A stretch of 64,000 bases of DNA. It comes from Christiangramia forsetii KT0803 (GTDB lineage: Bacteria > Bacteroidota > Bacteroidia > Flavobacteriales > Flavobacteriaceae). The position numbers and the translations under genes are program-made. The notes under the pieces are model-generated. The model did not search any database, had not been told where the DNA came from, and saw only the letters and a list, made by a program, of their open reading frames with translations. The stretch is taken from positions 3,662,501-3,726,500 of the forward strand of contig NC_008571.1 in assembly GCF_000060345.1 (NCBI RefSeq), read 5' to 3'. This document shows positions 1-8,898 of the stretch, piece after piece (position 1 is the first letter of the stretch; every line of letters starts with the position of its first letter).

Positions 1-1190
1 TGATGCTTTCTATAAGAAATATAGTAGCCAATATCGTGGAGTAGGCTGGCATATTCCAGTAATTCCCGGTCGCTTTCTTCGAGTTTCAGCTCTTCTTTAA
101 ATTCATCAAATAATTGTAGAGCCATGGAGGCAACATGAGTAGAATGAGTTTCCAGCCAGTTGCATTTTCGAAGCAACTCGAAAATACTTCGCTTTCGCGG
201 ATCTGGAAAATTGGCGACGAGATCCAGTTTTGGCCGTTCTTTATTGATAAAGTTCAGAATCATTCCGTCTCTTAATGCCGCTTCAGAAATTTTTATCTGT
301 TCAATATTGAATTTTTTCACCAGGTATTTAACCAGTACCATCCCGGGATTAATAATATCGATACGCTTTTCATCCAGCTCTTTGATCTTGGACCTTTCTT
401 TTCTGTCCAGTTTGATAAAATCCTTGTACAATGATTTAAAATCGGAAGAATTAAAGACTAGTTCATTTAGCGTCATATTAGCGGTGAGAGAATTCCTGGT
501 AGCTACCATAGCGCCTATATTTTCCATGGTCCCGGAAGAGCCGATAATGGTCTTTACCCCATAATTCTTCATGACGCCCTTTATCTCTTTAAGAGCCTTT
601 TTATAATATTTTTTAAGATTTTTGATTTCATCTTTGGTAATGGGATCCTCGGAAACGAATTTTGCGGCCATTCTGGCAACACCCAGTTTTAAACTGTTGT
701 GATAAACAAATTTTTGGTTGTTTCCAATGATGAATTCTACACTTCCACCACCAATATCCACCATCAATACCATTTCTTCATCTAAAGCAATACTATGCCT
801 AACGGCAAGACCAATAAGTTCAGCTTCCATTTTTCCTGGGATGGCCCGTGCTTTAATGCCAACTTCGTCTATCATGCGTTGTATAAAATCCCCACCGTTC
901 TTGGCCTCTCGAATCGCACTGGTGGCAAAAGCCAGAATTTCTTCCACTTCCTGGCTGTCACAAAGAAATTTGATGCGTTTTAACGCATCCAGACCTCTCT
1001 CTATGGCCTCCTCACTCAGATGATTATCCATACCTTTTTCAGCAAGGATCACCATTTCCTTTAGTTTATCAATAGTCCGGAAACTACCATCGGGATAAAT
1101 ATCTACCAAAACAGCATGAAACGAATTAGTTCCAAGGTCTATCGCTGCAATACGTTTTGTTGAGGTTGAGTTTTCAGACTTATTTTCCAT
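1..1190 (-). CDS. Ppx/GppA family exopolyphosphatase/pppGpp phosphatase with C-terminal HD region (3' part outside window)
   Basis: This gene reads leftward out of the window, so its C-terminus is missing; 396 codons are visible. The start is the ATG at 1188-1190. The ASKHA-type ATPase fold shows the phosphate-1 motif DLGTNSF at residues 18-24 and the phosphate-2 motif DIGGGSVEF near residue 147. Near residue 375 the reading reaches LLHDIGYYIS, the start of an HD-type metal site, which fits the long two-domain Ppx/GppA forms. Members hydrolyse inorganic polyphosphate or pppGpp; sequence alone does not decide between them. Family assignment is firm, substrate is not. Confidence 0.93.
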   Translation of the reverse strand, partial: MENKSENSTSTKRIAAIDLGTNSFHAVLVDIYPDGSFRTIDKLKEMVILAEKGMDNHLSEEAIERGLDALKRIKFLCDSQEVEEILAFATSAIREAKNGGDFIQRMIDEVGIKARAIPGKMEAELIGLAVRHSIALDEEMVLMVDIGGGSVEFIIGNNQKFVYHNSLKLGVARMAAKFVSEDPITKDEIKNLKKYYKKALKEIKGVMKNYGVKTIIGSSGTMENIGAMVATRNSLTANMTLNELVFNSSDFKSLYKDFIKLDRKERSKIKELDEKRIDIINPGMVLVKYLVKKFNIEQIKISEAALRDGMILNFINKERPKLDLVANFPDPRKRSIFELLRKCNWLETHSTHVASMALQLFDEFKEELKLEESDRELLEYASLLHDIGYYISYRKH

Positions 1191-1378
1191 TTTTCAGATA
1201 CTAGTTTCAGTTTGTGTTCATGTAAACTTCAATTTAAACAAAATTGCCGGAAGGAATTATAAGCCTTTATGAAAACAATGATCAATTTTCAATAAACAAT
1301 CAGCAGAAGGATAAAAAAGAGATTTCTTCCGTATGAAGAGATCGCTTCATTGCGTTCACGATTACGTAATAAGTAACT

Positions 1379-1606
1379 GTCACTGCGAGTGAAACGAAGC
1401 AGTCTCATATTGCTCCACTAAGCCTGTCGAAATGTGAAGTTGAAAATGAGATCCTAAAACAAGTTCAGGATGACGTTTCAAAACGGGTTGGGAGGAAATA
1501 GAAAAAGATCACATCACTTACTTCGCGAGGGTGTTTCCGGGGAGTTGTCACTTCGAGTGCAGCAGAGCAGTTTCAAGAATTGCCCCACTGAGCCTGTCGA
1601 AGTGTG
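1379..1606. repeat. Two direct copies of a degenerate ~60-bp intergenic element
   Basis: Copies lie at 1379-1436 and 1547-1606. Both start with GTCACT, pass through GAGTG and GCAG, and end with GCCTGTCGAA followed by GTG. About three quarters of positions agree by eye. A short piece of the same type (GAGCGCAGTCGAAGG) is at 9250-9264. They lie in non-coding DNA and look like the small dispersed repeats common in Flavobacteriaceae genomes. No gene was found in the 609-base gap they occupy. Confidence 0.6.
1445..1477 (+). repeat. Dispersed repeat, copy 1 (CCTAAAACAAGTTCAGG core)
   Basis: This 33-base stretch matches the reverse complement of 14108-14140 at 30 of 33 positions. The core CCTAAAACAAGTTCAGG is itself an imperfect palindrome able to form a small hairpin. 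It lies between the two copies of a different repeat. It is intergenic and not coding. Confidence 0.65.
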
Positions 1607-1710
1607 GGTTTGGTTTATTGCGTTCAGTATTTTTAATTAAGAAAAGAATGATAATCTTAATTCCGCAGAACTTTTTAACGCACAGGGTTTTATAGATAAA
1701 TAAAAAAACT

Positions 1711-1718
1711 TACTTTTG
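1711..1718 (+). promoter_or_regulatory. Promoter -7 box of rplY
   Basis: TACTTTTG is an exact match to the Bacteroidota -7 consensus TAnnTTTG. It lies 81 bases before the rplY start, giving a leader of about 75 bases. No clear TTG is seen at the -33 position. The leader contains CAGATG (1737-1742) and CATCTG (1770-1775), which can pair, so it may be structured. Confidence 0.6.
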
Positions 1719-1799
1719 CATCCTGAAATTTTTACGCAGATGAAGGCAGTCCAGTAAGTGACCAGACGACATCTGTTAATAGTAATTTAAAATATACAA

Positions 1800-2462
1800 A
1801 TGAAATCAATTACGATCAACGGATCTAAAAGAGAAAGCGTAGGCAAGAAGGCAACGAAAGCACTACGTAATGCTGGACAGGTTCCTTGCGTATTGTACGG
1901 GGTAGAAGGTGATCCACTACACTTTGCAGCAGAGGAAATATCATTCAAGAATTTAGTGTACACTCCAGATGTACACACTGTAAAAATCAAATTAAAAAGT
2001 GGAGAATCTTATGATGCTATCCTTCAGGATATCCAATTTCATCCTTTAACAGATGCGATTCTTCATATTGATTTCTACCAGATCTTTGGTGAGAAACCAA
2101 TTACTATGGAAATTCCAATTCACACCGAAGGTGTTGCAAGAGGGGTTAAGAACGGTGGTGTATTAAGATATAACCTTCGTCGTCTTAAAGTAAGAGGATT
2201 ACCAGCAGATCTTCCAGATTACATCGTAGCAAACGTTTCTAAGCTTAAAATTGGTCAGAAGCTTTATGTTACTGGAGTAGATAGCAAAGACTTTGTGATC
2301 CAGCATCCGGATAATACTGTAATTTGTCAGGTAAGAACATCTCGTAACCTTGTAGAACTTGAGGACGAAGATGAAGACGAAGACGAAGTAGCAGCAGATG
2401 AAGTACCAGCAACTGAAGTTGATGATCAGGCAGCTGTAAAAGAAGGAGAAGGTAAAGAGTAA
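1800..2462 (+). CDS. rplY: 50S ribosomal protein L25 (CTC form)
   Basis: L25 binds 5S rRNA in the large ribosomal subunit. The 220-residue product has the N-terminal L25 domain (about residues 5-95, starting [18 protein letters not shown]), then the C-terminal TL5/CTC beta domain (about 100-185), so it is the long CTC form rather than the short E. coli type. The tail from about residue 188 is strongly acidic, with a run of alternating Glu and Asp. It has its own promoter and is followed by a hairpin terminator, so it is probably a single-gene unit, with pth starting 148 bases later. Confidence 0.97.
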   Translation: MKSITINGSKRESVGKKATKALRNAGQVPCVLYGVEGDPLHFAAEEISFKNLVYTPDVHTVKIKLKSGESYDAILQDIQFHPLTDAILHIDFYQIFGEKPITMEIPIHTEGVARGVKNGGVLRYNLRRLKVRGLPADLPDYIVANVSKLKIGQKLYVTGVDSKDFVIQHPDNTVICQVRTSRNLVELEDEDEDEDEVAADEVPATEVDDQAAVKEGEGKE

Positions 2463-2481
2463 ACTTCTTTGAATAAATTTA

Positions 2482-2526
2482 AAAAGCATTCCTTTCGGTT
2501 TAACCCGATTTCGGAATGCTTTTTTA
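2482..2526 (+). terminator. Rho-independent terminator of rplY
   Basis: The arms AAAAAGCATTCC and GGAATGCTTTTT pair perfectly around a CG-containing loop, and a T run follows. It sits directly after the rplY stop codon. Confidence 0.85.
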
Positions 2527-2586
2527 TTTAAAATATTTTAAAACTTCGGTTTAGTCTTTTCTGATTTAAAAGTATCTGATTAATTT

Positions 2587-2594
2587 TATCTTTA
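2587..2594 (+). promoter_or_regulatory. Probable -7 box for pth-ribF-HTTM
   Basis: TATCTTTA differs from TAnnTTTG only in the last base. It lies 16 bases upstream of the chosen pth start and downstream of the rplY terminator, as expected for a new transcription unit. No TTG is visible at -33. Confidence 0.45.
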
Positions 2595-2610
2595 CCAAAA
2601 CACTAATTGG

Positions 2611-3237
2611 ATGCTTTCATTCTTCGGAAGAATTTTAGGAAAGAAAGAGACCGGGGAGAAAATAGATCCTATGAAGAAATTTTTGATCGTTGGCCTCGGA
2701 AATATTGGTCCTAAATACGAAAATACCAGACATAATATAGGCTTTAAGATCCTGGATGAACTTGCCCGGGAAAAAGAGGTCACTTTTGAAACTCAGAAGC
2801 TTGGCGATGTCGCAACCTTTAAATTTAAGGGAAGAACCTTTGTTCTGCTAAAGCCCAGTACCTATATGAATTTAAGCGGAAAAGCCGTGAATTACTGGAT
2901 GCAGAAAGAAAAGATCAACCTGGAAAATCTTTTGGTAGTAACCGATGATTTGAATCTTAACTTTGGAACTTTAAGGTTAAAGACTAAGGGAAGTGATGGC
3001 GGGCATAACGGATTGAAAGATATACAGTCACAATTAAATACCACCAAATACAATCGTTTTAGGTTTGGAATAAGTGATGAATTCTCCAAAGGGAGCCAGG
3101 TAGATTATGTGTTGGGGGAATGGGGTGATGATGAAGAAAGTAAAATGTCCGAGCGATTAAAAACATCGGCAGAGTTGATACAATCTTTCGGAACCGCAGG
3201 AGTTTCCAATACTATGAATACATTTAATGGAAAATAA
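2611..3237 (+). CDS. pth: Peptidyl-tRNA hydrolase
   Basis: Pth releases tRNA from peptidyl-tRNAs that fall off the ribosome. The family signature is clear: LIVGLGNIGPKYENTRHNIG in the N-terminal part, with the catalytic His in RHNIG, then KPSTYMNLSG and GSDGGHNGLK. The chosen start gives 208 residues, with a 20-residue extension before the conserved MKKFLIVGLGN. Flavobacterial homologues often carry such an extension, but the internal ATG at 2671 is an alternative. The gene heads a tight unit: ribF follows after 6 bases and the HTTM gene overlaps ribF. Confidence 0.96.
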   Translation: MLSFFGRILGKKETGEKIDPMKKFLIVGLGNIGPKYENTRHNIGFKILDELAREKEVTFETQKLGDVATFKFKGRTFVLLKPSTYMNLSGKAVNYWMQKEKINLENLLVVTDDLNLNFGTLRLKTKGSDGGHNGLKDIQSQLNTTKYNRFRFGISDEFSKGSQVDYVLGEWGDDEESKMSERLKTSAELIQSFGTAGVSNTMNTFNGK

Positions 3238-3243
3238 CAGAAT

Positions 3244-4179
3244 TTGAAAGAGCATAAAGGAGCAAACTCATTCATAAGCGAGCGCCAGACGGTAGTTACC
3301 ATTGGTACTTTTGATGGAGTTCATGCAGGACATAGAAAGATTATAGAACGCCTTGTAAATTCTGCAAATGCGAACAATCTGGATTCGGTGGTGCTTACTT
3401 TTTTTCCGCATCCAAGAATGGTATTGCAAAAAGAAAGTGGCATTCAGCTTATCAATACCATTGAGGAGCGCAAGAATTTATTGCGTGAAACCGGAATAGA
3501 TCATTTGGTTATTCATCCTTTTACCCATCAATTCTCCAGGCTTACTGCGCTTGAATTTGTTCGGGACATTCTTGTAAATAAACTGAAAGCAAAAAAGATC
3601 ATTATTGGCTATGATCATCGTTTTGGACGTAATCGTACTGCAGATATTAATGATCTGAAGCAGTTTGGAAAAGATTTCGGCTTTGAAGTGGAAGAGATTT
3701 CGCAACAGGACGTAGAGCAGGTAGCGGTAAGTTCTACAAAGATTAGAAATGCACTTTTGGATGGTCGTGTTGAAAGGGCTAATATGTACCTGCAACATCC
3801 TTTTACACTGAAAGGGACTATTGTTAGAGGCCGCGGTATAGGAAAAGATCTTGGTTTTCCCACAGCTAATTTGGAAGTTGCTGAAGATTATAAACTCATC
3901 CCCAAAAATGGCGTGTATGTGGTAAGCACCATTATAGACGGAAAGGCTGTAAATGGGATGATGAATATCGGTACCAATCCTACGGTGGGTGGAAAAGAAA
4001 AGACCATAGAATCTTACTTTTTTGATTTAGATAAAGACCTTTACGGTAAACAGTTAGAAATCGAACTACTGGTTAGAATACGTGATGAGAAGAAATTTAC
4101 TTCCGTAAACGATCTTAAAGTCGCGATGAAACAGGATCAGGCATTTTCAAAACAATATTTAAAAGATAACCATGCTTAA
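3244..4179 (+). CDS. ribF: Bifunctional riboflavin kinase / FAD synthetase
   Basis: RibF converts riboflavin to FMN and FMN to FAD. The N-terminal nucleotidyltransferase domain shows TIGTFDGVHAGHRKII (HxGH-type site) and IGYDHRFGRNR. The C-terminal kinase domain starts near residue 180 with GRGIGKDLGFPTANL and contains MNIGTNPTVGG. Length (311) is normal. The start used is TTG, giving MKEHKGANSF; this fits the usual N-terminus, and no ATG lies close upstream. The 3' end overlaps the next gene by 8 bases, suggesting coupled translation. Confidence 0.96.
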   Translation: MKEHKGANSFISERQTVVTIGTFDGVHAGHRKIIERLVNSANANNLDSVVLTFFPHPRMVLQKESGIQLINTIEERKNLLRETGIDHLVIHPFTHQFSRLTALEFVRDILVNKLKAKKIIIGYDHRFGRNRTADINDLKQFGKDFGFEVEEISQQDVEQVAVSSTKIRNALLDGRVERANMYLQHPFTLKGTIVRGRGIGKDLGFPTANLEVAEDYKLIPKNGVYVVSTIIDGKAVNGMMNIGTNPTVGGKEKTIESYFFDLDKDLYGKQLEIELLVRIRDEKKFTSVNDLKVAMKQDQAFSKQYLKDNHA

Positions 4180-5491
4180 CCGGTGGCTTTTTAAACAAGT
4201 CGATAATTCTGCACTGGTAGTATTCCGTGCGCTTTTTGGTTTGTTGATCGCTATAGAGGCATTTGGAGCCATCTTCACCGGCTGGATAAGAAGAACGCTT
4301 ATCGAGCCAGATTTCACTTTCAATTTTATAGGTTTTGAATTCCTGCAACCCCTTCCCGGCAACGGCATGCTTTGGTATTATGGAATAATGGGCGTTTTCG
4401 GCATTTTTGTGATGCTGGGTTTCAAATATCGCCTAAGTATTGTTTGTTATGGAATTATGTGGGCCGCAGTTTACCTGATGCAAAAATCTTCCTATAACAA
4501 TCATTATTACCTGCTAATGTTGTTATGTATTATCATGAGTTTTTTACCGGCGAATCGTTGGTTTTCACTGGATGCTAAGATAAAGCCTGAAATAAGCAAA
4601 ATTTCAATGCCCCGCTGGGTTTGGGTCGTGATCGTATTACAGCTTTGGATCGTTTTCACCTATGCTTCAGTGGCGAAATTATATCCCGACTGGTTAGACG
4701 GTAGTTTTCCCGCGCTTTTGATGAGGTCGAAGGCCGATTACTGGCTGGTGGGAGAAATCCTTCAGCAAGGATGGGTACGGTATGCAATCACCTATTTCGG
4801 GTTGTTATTTGACCTTTTGATAATTCCTCTATTATTCTGGAAAAGAACGAGGCTGCCGGCATTTATTGCCGCTATATTCTTTCATTTATTTAATAGTTTT
4901 ATTTTCCATATTGGGATTTTCCCATATATGTCCCTGGCTTTTTCCATCTTTTTCTTTCCTACGGAAAAGATCAACAAATGGTTCCTTAGAAACAGAAAGA
5001 AATATTATGATAAAGGAGAAATTATCATCCCGCCTTACCGCAATCTTTTAATAGCAGCCATGAGCATCTGGTTTATTATCCAGGTATGTTTGCCGCTAAG
5101 GCATTGGTTCTTTAAAGATGATGTGCTATGGACAGAAGAAGGTCATCGATTAAGCTGGCGTATGATGTTACGGGGTAAAAGCGGAAGGATTACCTTTAAA
5201 GTTGTTGAGAAAGGAGCTATAGATACGGTATTTGTAAATAAAAAAGACTACCTCTCCAGGAAGCAGTTGCGGGCTATTTCTACCAAACCAGACATGATCT
5301 GGCAATTCGTGCAACGCATAGAAGAAGAATATGTTGAAAAAGGCAAAGAGGTAGAAATTTATGCTGAAGGGAAAATAAGTGTAAATGGCGGTCCCTATAA
5401 ACCACTCATTGATCCAAAGGTAGATCTAGCGGCAGAAAAGTGGCAGCATTTTAGACATCACGACTGGATTTTACCTTCAGATTCGGAGTAA
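4172..5491 (+). CDS. HTTM-domain membrane protein, vitamin K-dependent gamma-carboxylase-like
   Basis: The protein (439 residues) has several membrane segments in the first 300 residues and a soluble C-terminal part of about 140 residues. The layout and motifs fit the HTTM domain shared with vitamin K-dependent gamma-glutamyl carboxylase: NNHYYLL at 109-115 and YASVAKLYPDWLDG at 164-177. By eye, Lys169 lines up with the catalytic lysine of the animal enzyme (KKLDADW). Whether it carboxylates glutamate, and on what protein, is unknown; bacterial homologues are mostly uncharacterised. It overlaps ribF by 8 bases and so is probably co-transcribed with it. Confidence 0.82.
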   Translation: MLNRWLFKQVDNSALVVFRALFGLLIAIEAFGAIFTGWIRRTLIEPDFTFNFIGFEFLQPLPGNGMLWYYGIMGVFGIFVMLGFKYRLSIVCYGIMWAAVYLMQKSSYNNHYYLLMLLCIIMSFLPANRWFSLDAKIKPEISKISMPRWVWVVIVLQLWIVFTYASVAKLYPDWLDGSFPALLMRSKADYWLVGEILQQGWVRYAITYFGLLFDLLIIPLLFWKRTRLPAFIAAIFFHLFNSFIFHIGIFPYMSLAFSIFFFPTEKINKWFLRNRKKYYDKGEIIIPPYRNLLIAAMSIWFIIQVCLPLRHWFFKDDVLWTEEGHRLSWRMMLRGKSGRITFKVVEKGAIDTVFVNKKDYLSRKQLRAISTKPDMIWQFVQRIEEEYVEKGKEVEIYAEGKISVNGGPYKPLIDPKVDLAAEKWQHFRHHDWILPSDSE

Positions 5492-5517
5492 TTTTTTAAT
5501 TCGTTTTTCGCTAATTT

Positions 5518-5535
5518 GAAAAAGACGTCTTTTTC
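5518..5535. terminator. Perfect 18-bp palindrome, possible weak terminator
   Basis: GAAAAAGAC and GTCTTTTTC form a perfect palindrome 26 bases after the HTTM stop. As RNA it could fold with an ACGT loop and a mostly AU stem, so termination strength is doubtful. A regulatory site is the alternative. Confidence 0.35.
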
Positions 5536-5721
5536 TTTGCTTCGTTTCTTTTGGACGAGCAATAGAAATGAAGGGCAAAATAGGGAGAAAAAATATGTGC
5601 AGACATTAATCCAAAAATGATTTTATCTGGAGAAGCAAATACCTAGTTCTTCCTAATGGTACTTTTAAATCATTTTTACAAGATTTGAAAAAAACTTTCG
5701 GATGCTAGTGTCTGCTTTTAT

Positions 5722-5729
5722 TACATTTG
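5722..5729 (+). promoter_or_regulatory. -7 box of serS
   Basis: TACATTTG matches TAnnTTTG exactly, 43 bases before the serS start. The -33 TTG is not obvious. The 281-base gap that holds it shows no other gene. Confidence 0.5.
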
Positions 5730-5772
5730 CTGCTTAGAAAAAATTATAAACGGTACCAAAAAACCCGGCCTC

Positions 5773-7044
5773 ATGTTACAGGTTTCAAATATTGCAGAAC
5801 ATAAAGAAGAATATATCAAAGCCCTTAAAAAAAGGAATTTTGATGCTGAAGATATTTTTGAACAGGTTTTAACGCTGGACGAGACCAGAAGAACTACTCA
5901 GGCAAAACTTGACGATACACTAGCTACCTCTAATAAAATATCTAAGGAGATTGGATTGATGTTTAAGAATGGAGAGCATCAAAAAGCGAATGTACTGAAG
6001 GAAAAAACCGGAAAGTTGAAGGAAGAATCGAAAGAACTTTCAGAAAAGCTTACTTCAACGGTAGACGATCTTCAAAATTTACTTTATACGATCCCGAATA
6101 TTCCACACGATTCTGTTCCTGCTGGAAAGACCGAAGATGACAACGAAGAGATCTATAAAGAAGGAGATATTCCTGTGCTGGTTGAAGGTTCGCTTCCGCA
6201 CTGGGAGCTCGCGAAAAAGTATGATATTATAGATTTTGAACTGGGAAATAAAGTCACCGGAGCGGGATTTCCTGTTTATAAAGGAAAAGGAGCAAGACTC
6301 CAACGTGCTCTAATCACATGGTTTCTTGATAAAGCTACAGAAGCTGGTTACACTGAATTTCAGTTGCCACTAATGGTAAACGAAGCTTCCGGTCTTGGAA
6401 CCGGACAGTTGCCAGATAAAGAAGGCCAGATGTATCATGTTACTGAAGATGATCTCTATTTGATCCCAACTTCTGAAGTTCCTATGACCAATATGTTCCG
6501 GGACAGGCTGATGAATGAAAAGGATTTTCCAATTCTATGTACCGGCTATACGCCTTGTTTCAGGAGAGAAGCGGGTTCTTACGGTGCTCATGTTCGTGGA
6601 TTGAATCGTTTGCATCAGTTTGATAAAGTGGAGATCGTACGACTGGAAACCCCAGAGAATTCGTATGCTGCGTTAGATAGTATGGTAGACCATATCAAAG
6701 GATTACTTAAAGAACTTAAATTGCCTTATAGAATTTTAAGGCTTTGTGGTGGTGATCTTGGTTTTACTGCAGCGTTGACCATGGATTTTGAAGTATTCTC
6801 TACCGCACAGGATCGCTGGTTGGAGATAAGTTCAGTTTCAAACGTGGAGAATTTCCAGGCAAACAGGTTAAAATTAAGATATAAAAATAAAGAGAATCAA
6901 AAAGAACTGGTTCATACACTTAACGGGAGTGCGCTTGCACTACCAAGAGTTCTGGCAGGGATCCTGGAGAACTATCAAACCCAAGATGGAATCAAAGTAC
7001 CTGAAGTATTGGTGCCTTACTGTGGGTTTGATATGATAGATTAA
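5773..7044 (+). CDS. serS: Serine--tRNA ligase
   Basis: SerRS charges tRNA-Ser and the selenocysteine tRNA. The first ~110 residues form the long antiparallel coiled-coil arm. The class II core follows, with TSEVPMTN, motif 2 CFRREAGSYG near residues 262-271 (Arg at the ATP site), and motif 3 NGSALALPRVLAGILENYQ near 385-404. The length of 423 is normal. It has its own promoter and ends just before a hairpin that reaches into the next gene. Confidence 0.98.
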   Translation: MLQVSNIAEHKEEYIKALKKRNFDAEDIFEQVLTLDETRRTTQAKLDDTLATSNKISKEIGLMFKNGEHQKANVLKEKTGKLKEESKELSEKLTSTVDDLQNLLYTIPNIPHDSVPAGKTEDDNEEIYKEGDIPVLVEGSLPHWELAKKYDIIDFELGNKVTGAGFPVYKGKGARLQRALITWFLDKATEAGYTEFQLPLMVNEASGLGTGQLPDKEGQMYHVTEDDLYLIPTSEVPMTNMFRDRLMNEKDFPILCTGYTPCFRREAGSYGAHVRGLNRLHQFDKVEIVRLETPENSYAALDSMVDHIKGLLKELKLPYRILRLCGGDLGFTAALTMDFEVFSTAQDRWLEISSVSNVENFQANRLKLRYKNKENQKELVHTLNGSALALPRVLAGILENYQTQDGIKVPEVLVPYCGFDMID

Positions 7045-7062
7045 TCTGTTTATCACCATTTT

Positions 7063-7107
7063 AAAACAGCGCAAATGTTTATATTTACATATGCGCTGTT
7101 TTGTTTT
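7063..7107 (+). terminator. serS terminator hairpin that spans the next gene's start codon
   Basis: AAAACAGCGCA (7063-7073) and TGCGCTGTTTT (7092-7102) are perfect complements with an 18-base loop, followed by GTTTTT. It looks like a normal Rho-independent terminator for serS. The annotated start of the TPR gene, ATG at 7091, is the last loop base plus the first bases of the right arm. Confidence 0.7.
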
Positions 7108-8875
7108 TATGGCTATATGGTTGTTGGCCGGTTGTGGACTTTATGCTCAAAGTGAACAGCTGGCAAAGAACTTTTTTGATCAGGGTGAATACGAAAAGGC
7201 TCTGAAGGTTTACCAAAAACTTTACGAAGGAAATCCCGCCAATCCGGTTTATTTTAATGGAGTAGTTTTGGCCAACCAGCAAATGGAAAATTTTGAGGAA
7301 GCTGAAAAAATGTTGTTGGAACGTCTTAATCGTTCTGCGAATAACCCTTCCATTCTTATAGAACTCGGTCACAATTATGAGCTTCAGAATGAAGAGGAAA
7401 AAGCTACACGATTTTATGATGAAGCATTACAAGCTATAGAATCCAGGCCAAATTACGCCTATTCTATTGCCAGGGGTTTTGAACAGTATAATCTCTTAGA
7501 TTACGCTGCAAAAGCTTACGAATGGGCGATGGAAAAGACTACTGATAGAAATTACAATCTTCAGCTGGCACGTATCTATGGAGAGCAGGGTAAAATTGAA
7601 GAGATGTTCAGTAATTACCTGGATCTTATAGAGGATGACATGAAGTTTTACGGGATCGCGAACAGGGAATTTAACCGTTATATTTCTGAAGATCCCCAAT
7701 CTGAAGCTAATATTATTTTCAGGAAACTTCTGCTTAAAAGACTTCAGGAAGATCCTCAATTGCTTTATAATGAAATGTTGAGCTGGTTATTTGTTCAGCA
7801 GAAAGATTTTGATAAAGCCTTTGCCCAGGAGCGTGCTATTTTTAAAAGAGGAGAAAAATCTTTACAGGGGATTCTAAATCTTGCTATACTATCCAAAGAT
7901 GCTGAAGAATATGAAACTGCTGAAGAAATTATTAGCTATGCTATTGAAGAATCACCTTCCAGAACCTTTCATCTGCAGGCAAGACACTTTCTTTTAAAGA
8001 TTCAATTAGAAACTACTAAATCTGGTGATTATACTAAGGTAGAAAGTGATTTTAAATCACTTTTAGATGAATATGGATATAATACTGAAACATTAGATAT
8101 TCAGATAGATTACGCTAATTTTATGGCTTTTAGCCTGGATAAAAAGGAAGAGGCGATAACACTTTTAAAAAGCTCGGCTGAAATCACACCCGGTAAATTT
8201 GACCTGGCAAAAGTGAAAATGGCCATGGCAGATATTTTAGTGGTTCAGGAGAAATTTAATGAAGCACTTATTTATTATTCACAAATACAGAATCTTGTAA
8301 AAAATGATGTGATCTCACAGGATGCCAGATTTAAAGTGGCAAAAACCAGTTATTACAAAGGAGATTTTAAATGGGCAAAGACACAATTGGATATTCTTAA
8401 ATCGTCCACCTCTCAATTGATAGCCAATGATGCGATGGAATTGAGTTTGCTTATAAGTGATAATTCTTTGGAAGACTCTACACAAACTGCTTTAAAAAAG
8501 TTCGCACAGGCAGATCTACTGGCATTTCAGAAGAAGAATGGTGAAGCTATTAAAGCGCTGGATTCTATTCTTATTAATCACAAAGGAGAGAAGATTGAAG
8601 ACGAGGCCTTGTTAAGTCAGGCGAAATTGTATGAAAAAGAGGAGGATTTTAAAAGTGCGGAAAAAAATTATCAGATAATCATTCATAATTTTAATGATGA
8701 TATCCTCGCAGATAACGCACATTATTTCCTTGCAGAATTGTATGCAAATCAACTTCAAGATCCTGAAAGGGCAAAATCGCTTTACGAGCAAATTATCTTT
8801 AACTTTGCCGATAGTATTTACTTTGTAGAAGCCCGTAAGAAATACCGAATGCTTCGCGGGGATACTATAGAGTAA
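7091..8875 (+). CDS. Exported tetratricopeptide-repeat protein
   Basis: The 594-residue product starts with a short hydrophobic signal, MRCFVFMAIWLLAGCGLYAQ. LAGC could be a lipobox (Cys15) or the signal could be cut after YAQ. The rest is alpha-helical with recurring TPR-like units, for example FFDQGEYEKALKVYQKLYEG, LLDYAAKAYEWAME and EKFNEALIYYSQIQ, running to the C-terminus. Such proteins serve as scaffolds in the periplasm or at the outer membrane; no specific partner can be named. Only one positive charge precedes the hydrophobic stretch and the start codon lies in a hairpin, so the exact start is less certain than the gene. Confidence 0.85.
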   Translation: MRCFVFMAIWLLAGCGLYAQSEQLAKNFFDQGEYEKALKVYQKLYEGNPANPVYFNGVVLANQQMENFEEAEKMLLERLNRSANNPSILIELGHNYELQNEEEKATRFYDEALQAIESRPNYAYSIARGFEQYNLLDYAAKAYEWAMEKTTDRNYNLQLARIYGEQGKIEEMFSNYLDLIEDDMKFYGIANREFNRYISEDPQSEANIIFRKLLLKRLQEDPQLLYNEMLSWLFVQQKDFDKAFAQERAIFKRGEKSLQGILNLAILSKDAEEYETAEEIISYAIEESPSRTFHLQARHFLLKIQLETTKSGDYTKVESDFKSLLDEYGYNTETLDIQIDYANFMAFSLDKKEEAITLLKSSAEITPGKFDLAKVKMAMADILVVQEKFNEALIYYSQIQNLVKNDVISQDARFKVAKTSYYKGDFKWAKTQLDILKSSTSQLIANDAMELSLLISDNSLEDSTQTALKKFAQADLLAFQKKNGEAIKALDSILINHKGEKIEDEALLSQAKLYEKEEDFKSAEKNYQIIIHNFNDDILADNAHYFLAELYANQLQDPERAKSLYEQIIFNFADSIYFVEARKKYRMLRGDTIE

Positions 8876-8898
8876 TTCCAAAATTTAAATTTTCAGAA

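Noticed and set aside
160-1023. Plus-strand ORFs of 134, 101 and 62 codons inside the Ppx/GppA gene
   Set aside because: They are shadows of the minus-strand reading, which shows clear ASKHA motifs; their own translations have no family character.
1191-1799. Hidden small gene or tRNA in the longest gap
   Set aside because: No ORF with protein character and no cloverleaf was seen; the gap holds repeats and the rplY promoter.
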